From Deltaproteobacteria bacterium (GTDB lineage Bacteria > Myxococcota_A > Polyangia > Nannocystales > Nannocystaceae), in the NCBI GenBank assembly GCA_016709225.1, contig JADJEE010000012.1, forward strand, positions 620,001 through 684,000: a DNA stretch of 64,000 nucleotides, read 5' to 3'. A program made the position numbers and the translations under genes. Shown piece after piece: positions 8,238-16,620 of the stretch; within the stretch, counting starts at the first letter, position 1; every line of letters begins with the position of its first letter. Under the pieces are notes generated by a model. That model was not told the DNA's origin. It did no database searches and was given only the letters and a program-made list of their open reading frames with translations.

Positions 8238-10757
8238 GTGAAGGTTGGCTTCGTGGTCTGGTCGTCTGCATCCCTGCTCGCGCTCGCCGAGGACAAGGTC
8301 CCCAACGAGGCTGCTCTCCCGCTCGGTCCCTCGATGGGGTGGTGGCTGCTGTTCGCCGCCGTGTGTGCGGTGGTGATGTTCATCGTCCAGGCCGACCGCT
8401 GGCGGCGGTGGTGGCTCGCGAAGGAGGACCCGCGCTCGATGGCGCTGTTCCGCATCGCGTTCGCGTTCTTCACCATCTGCAACATCAACGGGCTGTGGGA
8501 GTACTTCACGTTCCTGTTCACCGACGAGGGCATCTTCACGGCCGACGTCGCACGACAGGTATTCGCGTCGAAGCAGTTCGAGGGCTTCGGCGACGGCATG
8601 ACCGACGCCGAGCCGTGGGGCTTCTTCGGCGTGTCGGGATTCCTCCACTTCCTGCAGGGGCCCAAGTACTCGCTGCTCTACTTCTGGGACACGCCGACCG
8701 CCTTCTGGGTGCATCTGTGGGCGTTCGAGCTGGTGGCGTTCTCGTTCATGATCGGCTTTCGCACGCGCCTGACCGGCGTGCTGACGTTCCTGCTCATGAA
8801 CAGCCTGATGCAGCGCAATCACCTGTTCTGGGAGGGCACCGAGCTGGTCTACCGCTGCTTCCTGGCGTACTTGATCCTCGCGCGCTCGGGTGAGGCGTAC
8901 AGCGTCGACAACTGGCTGCGCTGCCGCAAGCTCCGCAAGCAGGGCCTGTTGTCCGAGCGCGGCGGCCCCGGCGGTGGCGCGGGGCTGGCCCCCGACGACG
9001 AACATCCCAAGGGCCTGCAGGCGATCTATCGCTTGATCCCCGCGTGGCCGCGGCGCCTGGTGATCCTGCAGCTGGCGACGATCTACACGTACACCGGCAT
9101 CGTCAAGAACGGCGCGGTGTGGGCCAAGGGCGACGCGTTCTACTACGCGCTCAACATGGACCACTTCTATCGCTTCTACCCGCAGCCGATGTCGTCGGTG
9201 CTCGGCACCAACGTCATGCGCATGATGACGTGGGTGACGCACTGGTGGGAGGTGCTGTTCCCGCTGGTGGTGGTCGGCATGGTCGCACGCTGGGCCATCG
9301 CCGAGCGGCTGCCGAAGCTGACGGGCACGCGGCTGTGGGCGGTGCGGGCGTGCTGGGCCGGCATCGCGCTCGCGAGCCTGATGCTGTGCGTGGTCTCGTG
9401 GCCGGTCCACTTCACGCCATTCGCCGTCGAGTACTTCATCGGTGGCTGGACCGCGGCGATGGCCCTGCTGGGCTGGCTGTGGTGGCGCTTCGCGAACAAC
9501 CCGTTCCGCGTCTCCAAGCTGTTCGGGCGCAAGCTCTCGCGCACCTACGTGCTCGACACCCGGTGGTTCGCGACCTGGTTCCTCGGGCGCCGCGTGTGGC
9601 TGTTCCTCGCCATCGTGTTCCAGTCCCACGTGTTCTTCATGATGAACGTCGGGCACTTCCAGACCGGCATGCTGTCGGCTTGCATTCCGTTCCTCACCGG
9701 CCTCGAGGTCGCGCAGATCCTCCGGGGCCTCGGCAAGCGCGTGCACCGACTCGGCGTGCCGATGCCGGCCGACGTGATCGCCGGCGCGCCGCCGCTCCCG
9801 GCCGAGGACGAGCAGCTGCCGCACCTGCAGCGCGACACCGCCACGCTGCCCACCGGCGCGATGCTGGCGGCGCTGGGCTTGGTGGTGTTCGGCATCGTGC
9901 TGCGCGCGACCACCGAGCTGACGTGGTGGTGGTGGACCTGGATCGGCGCCGCCGCGATGTTGTTCGCCGTCGGCCTGCGCGAGCGCGGCCGCGCCGCGCA
10001 AGACGGCCGCCGCACCGGCGCCGACACCCCGCCGTGGTGCTATGGCCCGATCGGCCGCCTGCTGATGGGCTCGCTGTTGGTGTGGCACGTGGTCGGGGTC
10101 GCGACCTGGCTGCTGCCCGAGAAGGACTGCCTGAAGTCGTTCCGCGAGCCCGCCCGCGGCGTGTGGACCAAGTGGCTCACGATCACGCAGACCGATCAGA
10201 GCTGGGGCATGTTCGCGCCCAACCCCCCGCGCAGCAACGTGTTCCTCAAGGTGCTCGTGACCGACGCCGACGGCGAGGTCTACGACATGCGCAGCGACGT
10301 CTACGCGTCGGAGCGCAAGCCGATCCCGTGGATCTTCAACGACCGCATGCGCAAGATGAACCGCCGCATCATCGGCGGCGAGTCGGGCCCCACCGAGTGG
10401 TACCGCAAGTGGTACGCGCGCTACCACTGTCGCCAGTGGGCACTCGAGCACGAAGGGATCGCGCCGACCAAGGTCGAGCTGGTGCGCATCACCTACAAGA
10501 TCCCCTCGCCCGAGCAGGTGCGGCAGCACGGCTGGTACTCGCCCGAGCAGGTGCTCGAGCGCGAGGGTACCGAGACCATCGAGTACACCGAGCGATGCGC
10601 CGGCGCGATCATGGGCCAGCTGCCCGACTGGATCCGCGAGCGCCACGGGCTGACACCGCTGCCCGAGAAGCAGCCATACAAGCCGTGGATCAAGCACAAG
10701 CGTGCGGCTTGGGACCGCAAGCACGCGGCCCAGGACGACGCTGCGACCCCCGAGTGA
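8238..10757 (+). CDS. HTTM-domain (vitamin K-dependent carboxylase-like) membrane protein
   Basis: A protein of about 839 residues with many transmembrane helices. The N-terminal half matches the HTTM domain shared with vitamin K-dependent gamma-carboxylase: a charged KEDPRSMALFRIAFAFF start helix, then LMNSLMQRNHLFWEGTE and LILARSGEAYSVDNWL, the conserved loop before a Ser-Leu-Asp-like motif. More helices follow (to about residue 640). The last 200 residues are hydrophilic (from FREPARGVW) and hold many Trp, Tyr and Arg residues. In bacterial relatives the carboxylase chemistry is unproven, so a role in redox or lipid-quinone chemistry is possible but not shown. The start is uncertain: GTG 8238 gives a signal-like start, and ATG 8334 begins just before the first helix. 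Confidence 0.75.
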   Translation: MKVGFVVWSSASLLALAEDKVPNEAALPLGPSMGWWLLFAAVCAVVMFIVQADRWRRWWLAKEDPRSMALFRIAFAFFTICNINGLWEYFTFLFTDEGIFTADVARQVFASKQFEGFGDGMTDAEPWGFFGVSGFLHFLQGPKYSLLYFWDTPTAFWVHLWAFELVAFSFMIGFRTRLTGVLTFLLMNSLMQRNHLFWEGTELVYRCFLAYLILARSGEAYSVDNWLRCRKLRKQGLLSERGGPGGGAGLAPDDEHPKGLQAIYRLIPAWPRRLVILQLATIYTYTGIVKNGAVWAKGDAFYYALNMDHFYRFYPQPMSSVLGTNVMRMMTWVTHWWEVLFPLVVVGMVARWAIAERLPKLTGTRLWAVRACWAGIALASLMLCVVSWPVHFTPFAVEYFIGGWTAAMALLGWLWWRFANNPFRVSKLFGRKLSRTYVLDTRWFATWFLGRRVWLFLAIVFQSHVFFMMNVGHFQTGMLSACIPFLTGLEVAQILRGLGKRVHRLGVPMPADVIAGAPPLPAEDEQLPHLQRDTATLPTGAMLAALGLVVFGIVLRATTELTWWWWTWIGAAAMLFAVGLRERGRAAQDGRRTGADTPPWCYGPIGRLLMGSLLVWHVVGVATWLLPEKDCLKSFREPARGVWTKWLTITQTDQSWGMFAPNPPRSNVFLKVLVTDADGEVYDMRSDVYASERKPIPWIFNDRMRKMNRRIIGGESGPTEWYRKWYARYHCRQWALEHEGIAPTKVELVRITYKIPSPEQVRQHGWYSPEQVLEREGTETIEYTERCAGAIMGQLPDWIRERHGLTPLPEKQPYKPWIKHKRAAWDRKHAAQDDAATPE

Positions 10758-10779
10758 ACCCAACGAGGCAAGCACCACC

Positions 10780-11187
10780 ATGGCCATCCGCACGATCTCC
10801 GAGTTCATGACGCCGACCCCCGTGTGCATCGCGCCCGAGCTCCCGCTGGCGGAGGCGCGCGCGCGCATGTACCAGCTCGAGGCACGCCACCTGCCGGTCG
10901 TCGACGACGGCGAGCTCGTCGGCATCCTGAGCGAACGCGACATCGCGCTCGTCGACGCCGTGCTCGGACGCGCCGACACGCTCGCGGTGCGTCAGGCGAT
11001 GACGCCGATGCCGTTCACCTGCGGGCCGCACGCGCATCTGCACGCCGTCGCGGCCGAGATGGCCGCACACAAGTACGGCGCCGCCGTGGTGGTCGATCCC
11101 GATCACCCCGGCCACGTGGTCGGCGTGTTCACGACCACCGATGCGCTGCGGGCCCTCAGCGAGATCGCCGGTCACGGCGTCGCGTAG
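10780..11187 (+). CDS. CBS-domain-pair protein
   Basis: A 135-residue protein made of two CBS domains and little else. The first (about residues 7-60) contains TISEFMTPTPVCI, then HLPVVDDGELVGILSERDIAL. The second (about 68-130) contains QAMTPMPFTC, then GAAVVVDPDHPGHVVGVFTTTDAL. Such pairs bind adenine nucleotides and act as energy or ligand sensors; the partner is not known here. The ATG at 10780 follows a cgagg purine tract. It starts 22 bp after the HTTM gene on the same strand, so the two are probably one transcript. Confidence 0.85.
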   Translation: MAIRTISEFMTPTPVCIAPELPLAEARARMYQLEARHLPVVDDGELVGILSERDIALVDAVLGRADTLAVRQAMTPMPFTCGPHAHLHAVAAEMAAHKYGAAVVVDPDHPGHVVGVFTTTDALRALSEIAGHGVA

Positions 11188-11204
11188 ACGCCGAGGCGCG
11201 GCCG

Positions 11205-12278
11205 CTAGCCGGTGACGATCGGCTCACCGGTGTCGACCACCTCGAAGGCGGCGCCGGTGATGTTGTCGATGTCGTGCAGCGCCTCGTCGTTCCACATCGG
11301 GTGCGGCGCGCCCGAGAGGTACCAATTGCTGCCGTTGTCGGCCACGAACATGCCGTAGGTCTTGAGCGCGGCGCAGATCACCTGCACCTCCTCGCCGTAC
11401 GCGGAGCAGTCGTAGTCGGCCTTCATGCGCACGCGCAGGCCCATCGGCGGCAGATTCTCGTCGGTGAGATCCGAGGCGAAGTGGGTCGCCGGGTGGATGT
11501 ACGCGCGGCGCGAGTTCTCGACGGTGAAGCGCAGCGCGTGGTGGATCGCGCCGGCTTCGACCACCTCTTCGTAGCGCACCAAGCCCGGGTAGATCGGCAG
11601 GCCGGCGGCGTCGGCCGAGGTCCAGCCCTCGGGCCGCAGCGCGTTGCTGCGCAGATCGAAGATCGCGCCCGAGCCCGCGCTCCACGAGCTGCCGCCGCCC
11701 TCGGGGTACGCGGCGAAGAGCTCGTACAGCATGCAGTTCTCGCGATCGAGCGCGATCACGTGGCGGTCGCCGTCGGCGTTGGGGCCACCTTCGATCGGCG
11801 CGTCGGGTGGGATCGGATAGGGCCCGGGATCGCTGTCGTCGTACTCGAAGGTCACCGGCACGCGCGGCTGGTCGCCGGGTATCTCGACCCACGGGATGCC
11901 AATGGGCGCGCCCTCCCAGACGGTGCCGAAGTCGGCATGCATGCCGGTGTCGAGCCCGATCGACGCGATGATGGCGTCGGAGTTCGCCATCACGGGCAGC
12001 GCCGAGACGTCGGTGTTCCAGGGGTTGTCGGCGGGGAAGATCGTGCACGTGCCGGCCTGGCCGGTGTCCTCGCCCGCGCTCGTGGTCGAGTCGGCGGCAC
12101 TGGTCTGGCCAGCGCTGACCGAGCCCGCAGAGGTGTTCGACGCCGTGGTCGCGGTCGAGGCCGCGCTGGCGCTGCCGTCGGAACCACCGTCGGCGGTCCC
12201 ACCGTCGACGCCACAACCGACGAACCCCGCGGCCATCAGACATCGCAGCGCTCGAACCCGAGGTGCTCCCATCGTCAT
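11205..12278 (-). CDS. Secreted lipoprotein of the IFPADNPWN type
   Basis: A 357-residue protein. ATG 12278 (or 12272) gives a signal peptide ending AAGFVGC, followed by a linker rich in Ser, Ala and Thr. The mature part opens with CTIFPADNPWNTDVS, a start I associate with secreted proteins of unknown function in Myxococcota and Actinobacteria; that association is from memory. It continues with GIPWVEIPGDQPRVPVTF, HVIALDRENCMLYELF and HPATHFASDL. The repeated His/Asp/Trp residues and the MWNDEALHDIDNI near the end suggest an extracellular enzyme or sugar-binding fold, but the function is not known. Single gene, divergent from the vWA lipoprotein at 12458. Confidence 0.68.
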   Translation of the reverse strand: MTMGAPRVRALRCLMAAGFVGCGVDGGTADGGSDGSASAASTATTASNTSAGSVSAGQTSAADSTTSAGEDTGQAGTCTIFPADNPWNTDVSALPVMANSDAIIASIGLDTGMHADFGTVWEGAPIGIPWVEIPGDQPRVPVTFEYDDSDPGPYPIPPDAPIEGGPNADGDRHVIALDRENCMLYELFAAYPEGGGSSWSAGSGAIFDLRSNALRPEGWTSADAAGLPIYPGLVRYEEVVEAGAIHHALRFTVENSRRAYIHPATHFASDLTDENLPPMGLRVRMKADYDCSAYGEEVQVICAALKTYGMFVADNGSNWYLSGAPHPMWNDEALHDIDNITGAAFEVVDTGEPIVTG

Positions 12279-12457
12279 CGCCCTCCCCCGCCCAACACGG
12301 TAGCCGAGTGCGGGCACGACCGCGACGTGCGCTACGCAGTTCGACGCATCGCCGCGACGCCGACGGTCGCAGGCTGCGATTGCGCACGCCCACAGACCCG
12401 ATCGGCGAAGTCGTTCGGGGAACCCCGGCCACGCGTTCGGCAACCCACGGGGCAACC

Positions 12458-13633
12458 ATGACGCCGCCTTGGAGCCCGCGCGCCCCCGCGATCCGTGCCC
12501 TGCCGCAACGCGGCGCGATCTTGCTCGGCCTCGCGCTCGCTGGCTGTGCCGACGTCCGCCCGCCCGAGGGCGACGGCCTCGGGGCCGACACCACCGCGGC
12601 CAACGGCGCCAGCGCGAGCGCCAGCGACGAGGCCGGCCACGCCGACACCGCCGACGTGCTCGACGTCGGCCAAGGCACCATGGGCAGCGGCTTCGACCCC
12701 GACAGCGGCAAGGGCTGCGACAAGGTCGACTTCCTGTTCGTGGTCGACAACTCGGGCTCGATGGCCGACGAGCAGCAGGCGCTGATCGACAGCTTCGGCC
12801 CGTTCGTGGAGGCGATCGAGGATCGCGTCGGCGACTCCAACGACTTCCACGTGATGGTCGTCGACGTCGACGCGTGGGTGTTCGGCGAGTGCCCCGACGC
12901 CTGCGATCGCGCCGCGACCTGCGACGCGAGCAACAACTGCGGCGTGACCGACGAGTGCTTGTTTCCGTGTGCGCTGCGCGAGGTCTGCAACGACGGCGGC
13001 TTCACGTGCAACCAGACCATGCCGATGACCTGCGAAGACGTGATGGGCGCCGGCGTGCAGTACCCGCGCGGGATCGGGGCCTCCAACGTCGACTGCGCGT
13101 TCGCGACCGGCCGCAGCTACATGGACGCGAACGAGCCCGACCTCGCGGCCTCGTTCGCGTGCGCCGCCAAGGTCGGCACCGGCTCGTCGGCCGACACCGA
13201 GCAGCCGATGGACGCGCTGACCCAGGCCGTCATGGCCGGCACCGCGGCGGCGAGCTGCAACGAAGGATTCCTGCGCGACGACGCGATCCTCGTCGTCACC
13301 GTCATCACCGACGAGAACGACGAGCCCGACGACTCGACCGGCTCGCCGCAGGGCTGGTACCAGGCGCTGAAGGACGCCAAGCACGGCGACGACGGTGCGG
13401 TGGTGGTGCTGGGCCTGGTCGGCGACAACGACCTGCCCGGTGGCATCTGCCAGCCGCTGTCGATCGACTTCGCGACCGGTGCCGAGCCAGCGCCGCGCCT
13501 GCGTGAGTTCGTGGGTCTGTTCGGTGAGCGCGGCCTGGTCGGTAGCGTGTGCGCGACCGACTACGCGCCGTTCTTCGCCTCGACGATCGAGGCGATCGGT
13601 CAGGCCTGCGACGCATTCGTGCCACCGGGCTGA
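12458..13633 (+). CDS. von Willebrand factor A domain lipoprotein
   Basis: A 391-residue protein. The ATG at 12458 leads a signal peptide with lipobox LAGC (Cys30) and an Ala/Ser/Asp linker. The vWA domain starts near residue 90 with DFLFVVDNSGSMADEQQ; DNSGS (about 97-101) is the MIDAS metal-binding motif. The stretch between residues 130 and 200 holds a cluster of cysteines (CPDACDRAATC, CGVTDECLF, CALREVC) that probably form disulfides outside the cell. A later TDENDEPDDSTG loop is acidic. Myxobacterial vWA lipoproteins of this build are common, but their ligands are unknown. Metal-dependent protein binding at the surface is the likely role. Confidence 0.78.
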   Translation: MTPPWSPRAPAIRALPQRGAILLGLALAGCADVRPPEGDGLGADTTAANGASASASDEAGHADTADVLDVGQGTMGSGFDPDSGKGCDKVDFLFVVDNSGSMADEQQALIDSFGPFVEAIEDRVGDSNDFHVMVVDVDAWVFGECPDACDRAATCDASNNCGVTDECLFPCALREVCNDGGFTCNQTMPMTCEDVMGAGVQYPRGIGASNVDCAFATGRSYMDANEPDLAASFACAAKVGTGSSADTEQPMDALTQAVMAGTAAASCNEGFLRDDAILVVTVITDENDEPDDSTGSPQGWYQALKDAKHGDDGAVVVLGLVGDNDLPGGICQPLSIDFATGAEPAPRLREFVGLFGERGLVGSVCATDYAPFFASTIEAIGQACDAFVPPG

Positions 13634-13644
13634 AGCGACGGCCT

Positions 13645-13666
13645 GCGACGCCACGCGCGGCGTCGC
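13645..13666. terminator. Hairpin after the vWA lipoprotein gene
   Basis: A perfect 8-bp stem, GCGACGCC (13645-13652) with GGCGTCGC (13659-13666), and a 6-nt loop, starting 11 bp after the stop at 13633. There is no T-run downstream. It may end or stabilise the upstream transcript. Confidence 0.4.
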
Positions 13667-13712
13667 GGGAACCGAGGTGCACGTCGCGACCACATCGCTG
13701 TCGACGTTGGCG

Positions 13713-14723
13713 ATGACGACGATGCCGGAAGCCAAGACCGCCGCGCGTGCACTGACCTGGCTGCTCGCGCTCGCACCAGTGGCGTGCGACGAGACCGAGA
13801 CACTCGACGAGCCCGTGGGGCACGACGAGCCCAGCGACCTCGAACCCTACGACAACCAGAAGTTCGACGGCCCGCTGCAGGCCTTCGATCGCGACGCCAT
13901 CGTCGACGACGCGCTGTTCGAGAACGACGGCGCCGCCACCGTGGCTGCGATCCAAGATCTGCTCGAGGTGTCACCCTACGGCAAGCGCTCGTTCCTCGCC
14001 GACGAGCTCGTCGACGGGCGACGCTTCTCCGAGGTGCTGGTCGAGGTCGCGACCGAGCACCACTTGAACCCGGTGCTGCTGCTGACCCGCCTGCAGGTCG
14101 AGAAGAGCCTGGTCTCGAAGTCGGTGCGCCCGAGCGGCAACGCCGTCGACTTCGCGCTCGGCTGTGGTTGCTCCGATGGCAACCACTGCAACACCGCGTT
14201 TCGCGGGCTCGACCGCCAGCTGACCTGCGCGGCCGACGTGCTGCGTGCATCGTTCGACGCCTCGGTCGCCGGCTCCGGCACGTGGCTGCAGGGCAAGGCC
14301 CGCAAGACCCTCGACAAGATCACCGTACGGCCACGTAGCCACGGCACCGCGGCGCTGTACGCCTATACGCCCTGGGTGCTGCAGGGCAAGGGCGGCAACT
14401 GGCTGGTGTGGAACGTCAACCGCAAGTTCATCGGCGCGATGATCGATCGCGGCACCTGGGACGTGGGGCCGACGGCCGCCGATACCGAGGGCGACGGCGA
14501 CGACGGGGGCGACACCGGCACCGCGGGCGACACCGGCACCACGGGCGCGTCGGGCTCGAGCGGCGATAGCGAAGGCGGTGCGCCCGAGCCCGGCTCGTGC
14601 GTCGGCCACTGCGGCGACGGCTCCGCGGTGCCGCTGGGCGATGGCCACGCGTGCTTCTGCGACGATGCGTGCGTGGGCCAGGGCGACTGCTGCGACGACT
14701 TCGCCCTCGCCTGCGGCGGCTGA
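13713..14723 (+). CDS. Lipoprotein with a muramidase-like core and a somatomedin-B-like C-terminus
   Basis: A 336-residue protein. ATG 13713 gives a signal peptide with lipobox APVAC. The core (about residues 75-230) has a helical, lysozyme- or glucosaminidase-like pattern (HHLNPVLLLTRLQVEKS, then DRQLTCAADVLRASFD and YTPWVLQGKGGNWLVWNVNRKF). The Glu of QVEKS could be a catalytic acid, but this is inference. An Asp/Gly/Thr linker follows. The last 40 residues carry eight cysteines in the order C..C..CxC..C..CC..C and match the somatomedin-B pattern C-x-C-x3-C-x5-C-C-x-[DN]-[FY]-x3-C. Such domains are mainly known from animal extracellular proteins. Confidence 0.65.
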   Translation: MTTMPEAKTAARALTWLLALAPVACDETETLDEPVGHDEPSDLEPYDNQKFDGPLQAFDRDAIVDDALFENDGAATVAAIQDLLEVSPYGKRSFLADELVDGRRFSEVLVEVATEHHLNPVLLLTRLQVEKSLVSKSVRPSGNAVDFALGCGCSDGNHCNTAFRGLDRQLTCAADVLRASFDASVAGSGTWLQGKARKTLDKITVRPRSHGTAALYAYTPWVLQGKGGNWLVWNVNRKFIGAMIDRGTWDVGPTAADTEGDGDDGGDTGTAGDTGTTGASGSSGDSEGGAPEPGSCVGHCGDGSAVPLGDGHACFCDDACVGQGDCCDDFALACGG

Positions 14724-14831
14724 TCGCGTCGCCCGTGACCAAACGGCCCCGTGATCGGCGGCCGCGCCGTCGCCCGGCATCGACAGGGATCGAAATCGCC
14801 GCGCCGCGCACTGACGCCAGCGAGGCCCGCG

Positions 14832-15245
14832 ATGGACATCCCCCGAATCCGACCGATTGCCATGCTCGTGCTGTGCTCGCTGCTGGGTGCGTGCGTCTAC
14901 GACCCCGAGCGCCAGGACGACTCCAGCGCCGACTTCGAGGGCAAGATCGATGACCCCGGCGACGGCGAGGCCTGCGATCCACTCGACCAGGACTGCGGCG
15001 ATGGCTATGGCTGCTACTACGACAACGGCAGCTTCGCCTGCTTCGAGGAGGGCGACGTGGGCGTCGACGGGGTGTGCGAGTTCCTGCACTCGTGCGAGCC
15101 CGGCCTGGGCTGCATCAGCGCCGCCGCGGTGCCGTGCACCGGCGACTACTGCTGCACACCGATGTGTGAGGTCGGCTCGTCGTGCGCCGGCGGTCGCGTG
15201 TGCTCACCGCTGATCGACGAGGTCGGCATCTGCACGCAGCCGTGA
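14832..15245 (+). CDS. Small cysteine-rich lipoprotein
   Basis: A 137-residue protein starting at ATG 14832. The signal peptide ends LLGAC and the mature part starts with VYDPERQDD. The mature chain has about 14 cysteines in short repeats (CDPLDQDCGDGYGC, FACFEEG, GVCEFLHSC, GLGC, CTGDYCC, MCEVGSSC). This resembles the small Cys-rich surface lipoproteins frequent in Myxococcota, which usually have EGF-like or disulfide-knotted folds. It probably belongs with the preceding gene, since both are exported Cys-rich proteins on the same strand. Its stop codon abuts the stop of the convergent serpin gene with no gap. Confidence 0.7.
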   Translation: MDIPRIRPIAMLVLCSLLGACVYDPERQDDSSADFEGKIDDPGDGEACDPLDQDCGDGYGCYYDNGSFACFEEGDVGVDGVCEFLHSCEPGLGCISAAAVPCTGDYCCTPMCEVGSSCAGGRVCSPLIDEVGICTQP

Positions 15246-16505
15246 TCACGCCGTCGGGTCGACCACGCGCCCGAGGAAGAGGATCGCGCCGCTGCGGGTG
15301 TCGCGGAGCACGAACAGGAACGGGCGATCCGCGACGACGTCGATGCCGTCGGGCTCCACGGAGGCCGACTCGGTCGCCATCACCACCGCGGTCGCGGCCG
15401 CGGCCTCGGTGCCCTCCTCGTCGACCGCGACGAAGGTCCGGTGGAACACGTCGTCGATGAACAGCGGACGAATCGTGCGCGACATGCCGGTGAAGTCGGC
15501 CCCTGTGCCGAACGCCAGCGGCATGCCCAGCTCGACGAGCGCCGGCTCGAGGGACAACGATGCCGGCATCTCGAGCTCGAACCTCGGCAACGTGAGCTCG
15601 ACCATCGCGGGCTGTAGCGCGCCGACCATCGCGGCGAAGCCATCGGCATCGAGGCCACGCTCGAGCGTCTCGAGGCCATCGCGCTCGCGTGGGATGATCA
15701 GCGTCATCGCGAGATGCTCGCCGCGGTACGGCAGCTCGACCATCTGCACGGCGTCGGTGCTCGCGTACGCCAGCTGTGAGACCTGGCGCATCATCGTGCG
15801 GCGCTCGGGCGTCCGGCCACCGACGTAGAAGGCGCCCTCGTGGGTCGCGTTGGGGTCGAACGCCCGCAGCCAGTCGCCCTTGAAGTACACGGCGTTGGTG
15901 AGCACGAGCCGTGTATCGCCATCGATGCTGCCGGCGGGCAGCAGATCGACGATGCGGTCCTTGGTCTGCTGCTCGACCCAGCCGTTGATGCGCTCGCGCG
16001 CGCCCTCGAAGTCGCGGCGGAAATCGACCGACTCGAGCGGCGCTGCGAAGCGCTCCTGCAGCGCCGCGAGGAACTCGGGCTCGAAGGTCGCGGTCTGCTC
16101 GCCGAAGAGGCGCTCGACCACCGCGAGCTCGTACGCGCCGTCGACCGGCGCGTTCCACTGCGCGAGCTGCTCGCCCATCGCGGCTGCGGCCGTGCCCGCG
16201 TCGGCGAGGTGGAGCACCTTGGCCATCTGTGCGGCCGTGTCGCCGCGAGCCCCGAGCCAGGTCATGCCCAGCGCGATCGACACGCTGGCGGGTGCGATCG
16301 CGAGGTTGCCCGACTGGTGCAGGGCGCCCCACAGCTCGAAGCCGAAGGCATTGTTGGCGGCCGCGAAGCTGCGCGCGACCGCAGGGTCGCCGACGTGCGG
16401 CGTGCGGTCGATCGGGAGCGGCGGGTTGCCGCCGAGGGTCGTGTCAGGGGTCGTCGCGGCGCAGGCACAGGCCAGCATCGCCCAGCAGAAGGCACGTCGG
16501 TTCAT
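15246..16505 (-). CDS. Serpin (secreted serine protease inhibitor)
   Basis: A 419-residue protein that spans the whole serpin fold. ATG 16505 gives a short signal peptide with a lipobox-like MLAC. Recognisable serpin elements are the helix-A start (NNAFGFELWGAL), IAPASVSIALGMTWLGARGDT, VLTNAVYFKGDW, LPYRGEHLAMTLIIP and the C-terminal RPFLFVLRDTRSGAILFLGRVVDP. The reactive loop is intact: the hinge GTEAAAATAVV is the small-residue type needed for loop insertion. Counting from the hinge (P15 Gly365) places P1 at Glu379 and P1' at Ser380. The segment after P1' is about four residues longer than in alpha1-antitrypsin. A Glu at P1 suggests a target that cuts after acidic residues. Role as a defence against outside proteases is inference. 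Confidence 0.9.
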   Translation of the reverse strand: MNRRAFCWAMLACACAATTPDTTLGGNPPLPIDRTPHVGDPAVARSFAAANNAFGFELWGALHQSGNLAIAPASVSIALGMTWLGARGDTAAQMAKVLHLADAGTAAAAMGEQLAQWNAPVDGAYELAVVERLFGEQTATFEPEFLAALQERFAAPLESVDFRRDFEGARERINGWVEQQTKDRIVDLLPAGSIDGDTRLVLTNAVYFKGDWLRAFDPNATHEGAFYVGGRTPERRTMMRQVSQLAYASTDAVQMVELPYRGEHLAMTLIIPRERDGLETLERGLDADGFAAMVGALQPAMVELTLPRFELEMPASLSLEPALVELGMPLAFGTGADFTGMSRTIRPLFIDDVFHRTFVAVDEEGTEAAAATAVVMATESASVEPDGIDVVADRPFLFVLRDTRSGAILFLGRVVDPTA

Positions 16506-16620
16506 GTGCCCTGCGAACGCGCGATCGCAGACGCAGGTCTCGCCAGTGGGCCCACGCGACCGGCCGTTACGAACTCGCGACAATCGTGCGGCCGCGACCG
16601 CGGGGCCGATACGCAAGCCC

